Assembly (NCBI GenBank): GCA_963931865.1
Contig: OZ007506.1
Location: 18,635,853 to 18,699,852 of the forward strand
Direction: 5' to 3'
Length of the DNA stretch: 64,000 nt
DNA from: Axinella damicornis
Taxonomy: Eukaryota; Porifera; Demospongiae; Axinellida; Axinellidae
Shown here: positions 58,907-64,000 of the stretch, piece after piece
Layout of the letters: the number at the start of each line of letters is the position of its first letter
Numbering within the stretch: position 1 is the stretch's first letter
Notes under the pieces: generated by a model
What the model was told of the DNA's origin: nothing
Database searches by the model: none
The model's input: only the letters and a program-made list of their open reading frames with translations
Position numbers and translations under genes: made by a program

Positions 58907-60160
58907 ATGCGTGTGTGTATGCGTGTGTGTATGCGTGTGTGTATGCGTGTGTGTATGCGTGTGTGTGGTCACTGAATGGACTCCCTGGTGGACCAGCCAC
59001 AAGTTGAAGGAACATTCCTCTCCAATTCAATTTATGTATTATCTATGGCAGCGGCGAGTGATCAAGGCCACCTTTTCATGTACAGAAAAGTGCACAACTT
59101 GAGATCACAAAATTCATATTTCCCGCCAAAAAGCAGAATTTGATCGTTGAATACTTCCATATTAGGGCAAACGTATTTCTGTTTCTGGATTTGAGAACAA
59201 AACACGCCAGCTATTCTAAGACTGCAAATCGGAAGTGTAGTCTGCAGTCTCAACCACATTATACAATACAACGTTGGCATGCCATACCTACAATAAGATA
59301 ACGCCATATGAGCTCGCTTTCCAATTTGTACAGGCAATTGATTAATGAAATACCAGTGACTCTTACGAACATTCCGGCTCATTAGCACATTTGACACACA
59401 AATGGTTGCCTGCTGGGTGGTATGTAAACAACACTCCGAAGGTACATATCGTATTCCTTATTAGGGCAACACCCAGCATCACCTTGGCAGGAGAACCATT
59501 GAGAGAGCAATGGAGTGAACAGTGAAGCCAAACAAGGCCCTCTGTTGTGGTCATCACTACAATTACAATACTGGGGCTGCACTACTGTTTTGGTGGGCTC
59601 TCAAAAGGGGAAAAAATTGCTGGGAAACCTCAGATGGGTAATCGAATCAATGCTCTAATTCCAGAGCCATTCATGCACAGTTCTTCTGCAGAGACACTCC
59701 ATATATGGTCAATTCAAAGGGAATTGAGTTTCATACTCCCACCTGTGGCTACAGGGGTGAGTGGCTACAGCAGGTGAGTGTTTTGATCTCCAAGCCCTTT
59801 CAGACTCAAACTAGTCTCCCGAGGGGGGAAGGTAGCAAGTGAGGATTTAACTTGGACTCTTGGACCACTTTACGTGTTTGCCTACAAATCACTTCATGTA
59901 CAGTGTAGAATGTGAGATTCACTGGAATGACCAAACACGGGTAGATGCAGGCACGTGTACAAACATCACACACAAACCACACACCGAAAGCCTCCTCAAT
60001 GAGGACAGAGTAGGGGTTAACTCCGCCATTCCTCCTGACGTCCAGCTGCCCCACCTTCAGGATGTTCTCCAGCCCCTCCAATGTCACCAGGACAATCCTG
60101 GAATCTTGCACCGTCAGCATGTCACATAGCGGCTTGATGCAACCTATGCTCACAAGATAT
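58618..60160 (-). CDS. Importin alpha (karyopherin alpha), last two exons
   Basis: Two exons, 59985-60160 and 58618-58811, join in frame and encode the C-terminal armadillo repeat and tail of importin alpha, the adaptor that carries nuclear-localisation-signal cargo with importin beta. The first exon reads [20 protein letters not shown], then [24 protein letters not shown]; the second reads [31 protein letters not shown], and ends GGFQF before a TAG. This matches the importin alpha1/KPNA order. The upstream exon expected to encode the preceding armadillo repeats is not visible in 60161-64000, where minisatellite elements have accumulated, so the gene is either interrupted by a long intron continuing off-window or is a 3' fragment. 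Confidence 0.85.
58830..58968. repeat. (GT)n microsatellite in the importin alpha intron
   Basis: GT repeat with a terminal stretch of GTGTGTATGC units; it begins ~20 bases upstream (minus-strand sense) of the last-exon acceptor at 58811. Confidence 0.95.
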
Positions 60161-60231
60161 CTGTGTGTGTGAGTATGTACATGGGGGGGGGGGGGGAAGA
60201 TCTCTGAATGCGTGTGTGCGGGCTATGCATA

Positions 60232-61205
60232 CAGGTTAGATTTCTGAATGCGTGTGTGCGGGATGGAAGTGGGATGTTCGGTGAATGCGACCAGACTAGT
60301 GATGCGCATGACCTTCGTACTTTTACTGCACCCTTCCAACCTCAAGCGGATGCAATCGGGGAGCAGCAGCTGAAGAGGATGCAATTGGGGAGCAGCAGCT
60401 GAAGCAGATGCAATCGGGGAGCAGCAGCTGAAGCGGATGCAATCGGGGAGCAGCAGCCGAAGCGGACGCAATCGGGGAGCAGCAGCTGAAGCGGATGCAA
60501 TCGGGGAGCAGCAGCTGAAGCGGATTCAATCGGGGAGCAAGCAGCTGAAGCGGATGCAATCAAGGAGCAGCAGCTGAAGAGGATGCAATTGGAGCAGCAG
60601 CCGAAGCGGCTGCATACAGGTTAGATTTCTGAATGCGTGTGTGCGGGATGGAAGTGGGATGTTCGGTGAATGCGACCAGACTAGTGATGCGCATGACCTT
60701 CGTACTTTTACTGCACCCTTCCAACCTCAAACTCCGCTACGATTGCCAAGAATGGGTAGGGGTTGGAACCTTCCAGAATGGCTGTGGCTGCAAGTGGATG
60801 CTACCGGGGAGCGGATGCAATCGGGGAGCAGCAGCTGAAGCGGATGCAATCGGGGAGCAGCAGCTGAAGCGGATGCAATCGGGGAGCAGCAGCTGAAGAG
60901 GATGCAATTGGGGAGCAGCAGCTGAAGCGGATGCAATCGGGGAGCAGCAGCTGAAGTGGATGCAATCGGGGAGCAGCAGCTGAAGAGGATGCAATTGGGG
61001 AGCAGCAGCTGAAGCAGATGCAATCGGGGAGCAGCAGCTGAAGCGGATGCAATCGGGGAGCAGCAGCCGAAGCGGACGCAATCGGGGAGCAGCAGCTGAA
61101 GCGGATGCAATCGGGGAGCAGCAGCTGAAGCGGATTCAATCGGGGAGCAAGCAGCTGAAGCGGATGCAATCGAGGAGCAGCAGCTGAAGCAAGCAAAGCG
61201 AGCAG
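60232..61205 (-). mobile_element. 29 bp minisatellite element, inverted, internally duplicated
   Basis: Two blocks, 60232-~60615 and ~60616-61205, share the same tail (GAATGCGTGTGTGCGGGATG, then GACCAGACTAGTGATGCGCA) followed by 8-14 GGGGAGCAGCAGCTGAAGCG units. Only the second block reaches the head remnant GCAAGCAAAGCGAGCAG. This looks like a partial tandem duplication of one inserted copy. Confidence 0.75.
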
Positions 61206-61789
61206 TGAGCAAAGGTGCTTGCATACATTGTGATCATTGGTGGTCATGGTAATCAACACTGTCAAATTTACATGGATATTGAGATATCGTGATGCCAATA
61301 TTATCAACCACTGACAGCTACGCAGGAGCTAGCTAGCCTTCATGTGCATTGTTTGATATTCTAAACTTTCTACTATAAACAGGAAATGAACTGAAATACA
61401 CTATCATGTATAGTTTTGCAAACATCATGATATGAGCGCCATGGGGTTGGCCGATTAAAGGGGATGTGTTTCAACCAAGGAAAACCCTGTTAACCTTTGA
61501 CCTTAAGGATTGATTAAAACATGTATCCCACTGCGGCTGAGCACTTCATTTTGTGCGTGCATTTGCGTGTGTGTTTGTATATGCCCAGTGTGTAATTATA
61601 CTCATAGGTGTAAGTGTGTTTGTGCAAGTGTGGAGCCATGCAGCTGGGATACTCCACAGCTGCCCTACACCTACACACAATATCAGGTAACCTTTGGTGT
61701 GTACCCTCCAACATCCGAACTATGTAGGCATCATCACAGTAACATTCCTCATCCTGCCACAAGTATGCACAGGACACTGTGGTCCAGAA

Positions 61790-61890
61790 ATGGCAGGTGT
61801 TCCCAGGGAATCAGGAAGGACAATCCAGAAATGACAGGTGTCCCCAGGGAACCAGGAAGGACAATCCAGAAATGACAGGTGTCCCCAGGG
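61790..61890. repeat. 41 bp tandem repeat (about 2.5 copies)
   Basis: GAAATGACAGGTGTCCCCAG followed by GGAATCAGGAAGGACAATCCA, repeated with one or two changes per unit. Confidence 0.85.
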
Positions 61891-62897
61891 AATCAAGATG
61901 TACATGACTAAATCAGGAAACAATGTCTCCTAGATACACCCCAGTATGCTATGGTATGTTACGTAACCACAGGCCAGCCTGATGTTCCATCTAAGGACTG
62001 TTACACAGTCAATGCATTGATAAGGCTTCAACGTCAGAAGAATGTCAATTGGTTGGCCAGAAGAAGGTAATCACTTCACATAATTATGCCAGTCATTGGC
62101 AAGATGAAACACTGCCAATACAGCTAATCAAGTTTACCAACAAAGGACCTAAGTACTCTTTTGGTGTTCATGGCATCATACACATTAAGATAGAGCCCCA
62201 GGGCCTTTACACGGCTGTTGTAATCCAAGGTATGACAGGCAACCTGTAGGGCAAAAGCTCTCTTTCCACTTTTCATGATGTGCATTTTAAACTTATATTC
62301 ATCGCTACCTAAACCTGGATGCCTGACATTGAGAGTCATAGAAAGCTCTTTGATGGCATATCAATTCTCCCTACTGATCTCATGTCCAATTGTCCACCAG
62401 TTTGTACAATGTACCAACAGCTTGCCTCAATAATTAATGCATACATACGTGATCACAAACTGCTAATGACAGTCGAATTAGGTGCGGCCAACAGGAAGTC
62501 CATTACCAAGGTGTGTTTTCTGCACAACTATTGCAAGAAACAGTCAGTGGATGACAGTGGTCATGACAGAGCAGGCAGAAACTTGTACGCCTTCCCAAGC
62601 ATGAAGAAATTACTCAGAGAGACATTAACACATCGAAATTTTATATGAGAGTGAATGGGAAATCTTTGGAGTCCATAGCTGTACAGCCAATTCACTTCAA
62701 ATTTCAGACAACAAAAGGTCAAAAGGTTCAGACCTGGCCAATGCGCATGTGCAGTCCACATGCAACCACATCTGCTATAATGTTGTAGGGGTATCGAACA
62801 ACGTGCAATACCCGCAAAAGAAATCAGACAACTTTGAGCAGCTGATTGGATTGGTATGGGCTTCAATGGGGATCCCAGTTTGAGAGGTCACTAGCAA

Positions 62898-63248
62898 CTA
62901 CCGTATAATTTCTAATACTTCGTACCCTCTAATTCGTACACCCCCATTTCCGAGAAAAACCGGTAATTTACATACTCTAATCAATTCGTACACGTAAAAA
63001 CATTCCAACATTCGTACAGCGGGTCGGTTTGAGTTTTAATTTATCATGGCTGAAGGTGGCGACGGTGGACCGGAGGAGGTGAAGGGCCCTTGCGTTTCTC
63101 GAAGAAAGACAGCAGCACAGCCATTTACGTTGTCCAGGTATAGGCTGGCCGCCATTGCTCAAGCGCACGTTTTGACTGTCAGCTCTCAGTAAAGGCCCGT
63201 AAAAATGAAATGAATAAAAGTGTACGAATAATTAGAAACATACGGTAG
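62898..63248. mobile_element. MITE with CTACCGTAT inverted ends and a possible transposase start exon
   Basis: Ends CTACCGTATAATTTCTAAT and the near reverse complement ATTAGAAACATACGGTAG; sub-terminal TTCGTACAC/GTGTACGAA also pair. Inside, an ATG at 63046 opens MAEGGDGGPEEVKG, then RRKTAAQPFTLSR directly before a GTATAG donor-like site, as if a DNA-transposon gene lost everything after its first exon. Confidence 0.6.
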
Positions 63249-64000
63249 GTGCAATTTACTCCAAATCTGAGATGCAGCCTGTCTGCATTGCGGGGACCAA
63301 TGGATTGTTGTTTCCATGGTAACAGAAACAACCATCCAAATAAGGTCTATTGAAGTATGCCTGCTGAGATGTACACGCCATGTATAGCGATGTACCTGCA
63401 TAATATATATAGCATGTGGTTTCCTTGGTGACAGGATGGCCAATTTGCTTTGAATAAATCACAGCTGGCATAGATCCTCTACATGAAAGTACAAGTGCGA
63501 CATGTTGACTACAACAGTACAACAAAACCAGACAAGGGTTACAACAACAGCAACACTTCACCAAGCATAGTATAGTAGGATGGAATTTGGATAAAAGGGT
63601 TGAACCCTGATTTCATCCAGATGTACAAAATTCCTAGCCTAACCACCCAATACCTGTGGCCAACCACCACGGACAAGGGGTCACAGTCGATGGTCAGTGG
63701 CTGGAAGTCAGCACGCCACCATAAGCATGCAGGGGCAGGCAGCAATATATCTGAGTGGTCTGGTCAATAGGTAGGAGAGTAGGAGAGTGCGCTTGCAAAG
63801 TTTTAGACTCATGATGTCCATAGACAGTCAATAGTTGGTCACATCTTGGGCAAGCAAGCTCAAATCCATTTTGCAGCTGATGGGGGGAGTGGATGTATCA
63901 CTTTTAGCCCCAGTTCCTATGCCTAGAATGGTAGCTACATCAATTCATATGTACACACGGAAATTGAACTTTTATGATTTCATGAATTTTTGTTATTTCG

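Larger units (their letters stand above)
60161..64000. other. Right edge; no convincing gene
   Basis: Beyond the minisatellite element (60232-61205), there is a 41 bp repeat at 61790-61890 (GAAATGACAGGTGTCCCCAG), a MITE at 62898-63248, and AT-balanced unique sequence. Reading frames at 62124-62339 (minus) and 62319-62648 (plus) overlap no known domain that I recognise. If the importin alpha gene is intact, this is its intron. Confidence 0.5.

Noticed and set aside
62319..62648. 109-codon plus-strand frame
   Set aside because: No family resemblance; overlaps an equally open frame on the other strand.

Overview
The window looks like nuclear DNA of an animal, most likely an early-branching (non-bilaterian) one such as a sponge. 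Evidence: genes of many short exons joined by GT-AG introns; animal-type protein families (tomosyn, IFT88, transgelin/calponin, a Death-domain protein, a fibrinogen-domain protein, importin alpha); long microsatellites; and many short inverted-repeat elements. Species cannot be read from the sequence. There are no bacterial operons, CRISPR arrays or phage modules.

Layout. (1) 1134-32140, minus strand: a tomosyn (STXBP5/LLGL family) gene of at least 24 exons, whose C-terminal R-SNARE end lies beyond the left edge. (2) 2196-4489, plus strand: a complete secreted fibrinogen-domain gene (399 aa) lying inside a tomosyn intron on the opposite strand. (3) 32141-32416: a 276 bp gap between the divergent tomosyn and IFT88 start codons, with a perfect RFX X-box 50 bp upstream of the IFT88 start and a 38 bp perfect palindrome. 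(4) 32417-46448, plus strand: a complete IFT88 gene; 24 exons join in frame to 825 aa. (5) 46449-50087: repeats only. (6) 50088-51896, minus strand: a Death domain, coiled coil and Kelch-repeat protein (512 aa). (7) 51897-55908: mostly repeats. (8) 55909-58291, minus strand: a transgelin/calponin-like gene (5 exons, 207 aa). (9) 58618-60160, minus strand: the last two exons of an importin alpha gene. (10) 60161-64000: repeats with no convincing gene.

The genes do not form one pathway. Tomosyn regulates SNARE-dependent exocytosis, IFT88 builds cilia, transgelin binds actin, importin alpha carries nuclear cargo, and the fibrinogen and Death-Kelch proteins suggest recognition and signalling. The divergent tomosyn-IFT88 pair may share promoter elements.

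The repeat content is high and informative. It includes a family of interspersed elements carrying an internal 29 bp minisatellite, a TTAA-flanked element nested inside one of these, a widespread foldback family with TAGCCTCGTTCCCAGGCC ends, a family with GGGGCGAGCCTGAGCGAG inverted ends, a perfect 94 bp hairpin, and a minisatellite whose unit copies the end of a tomosyn exon with its splice donor.
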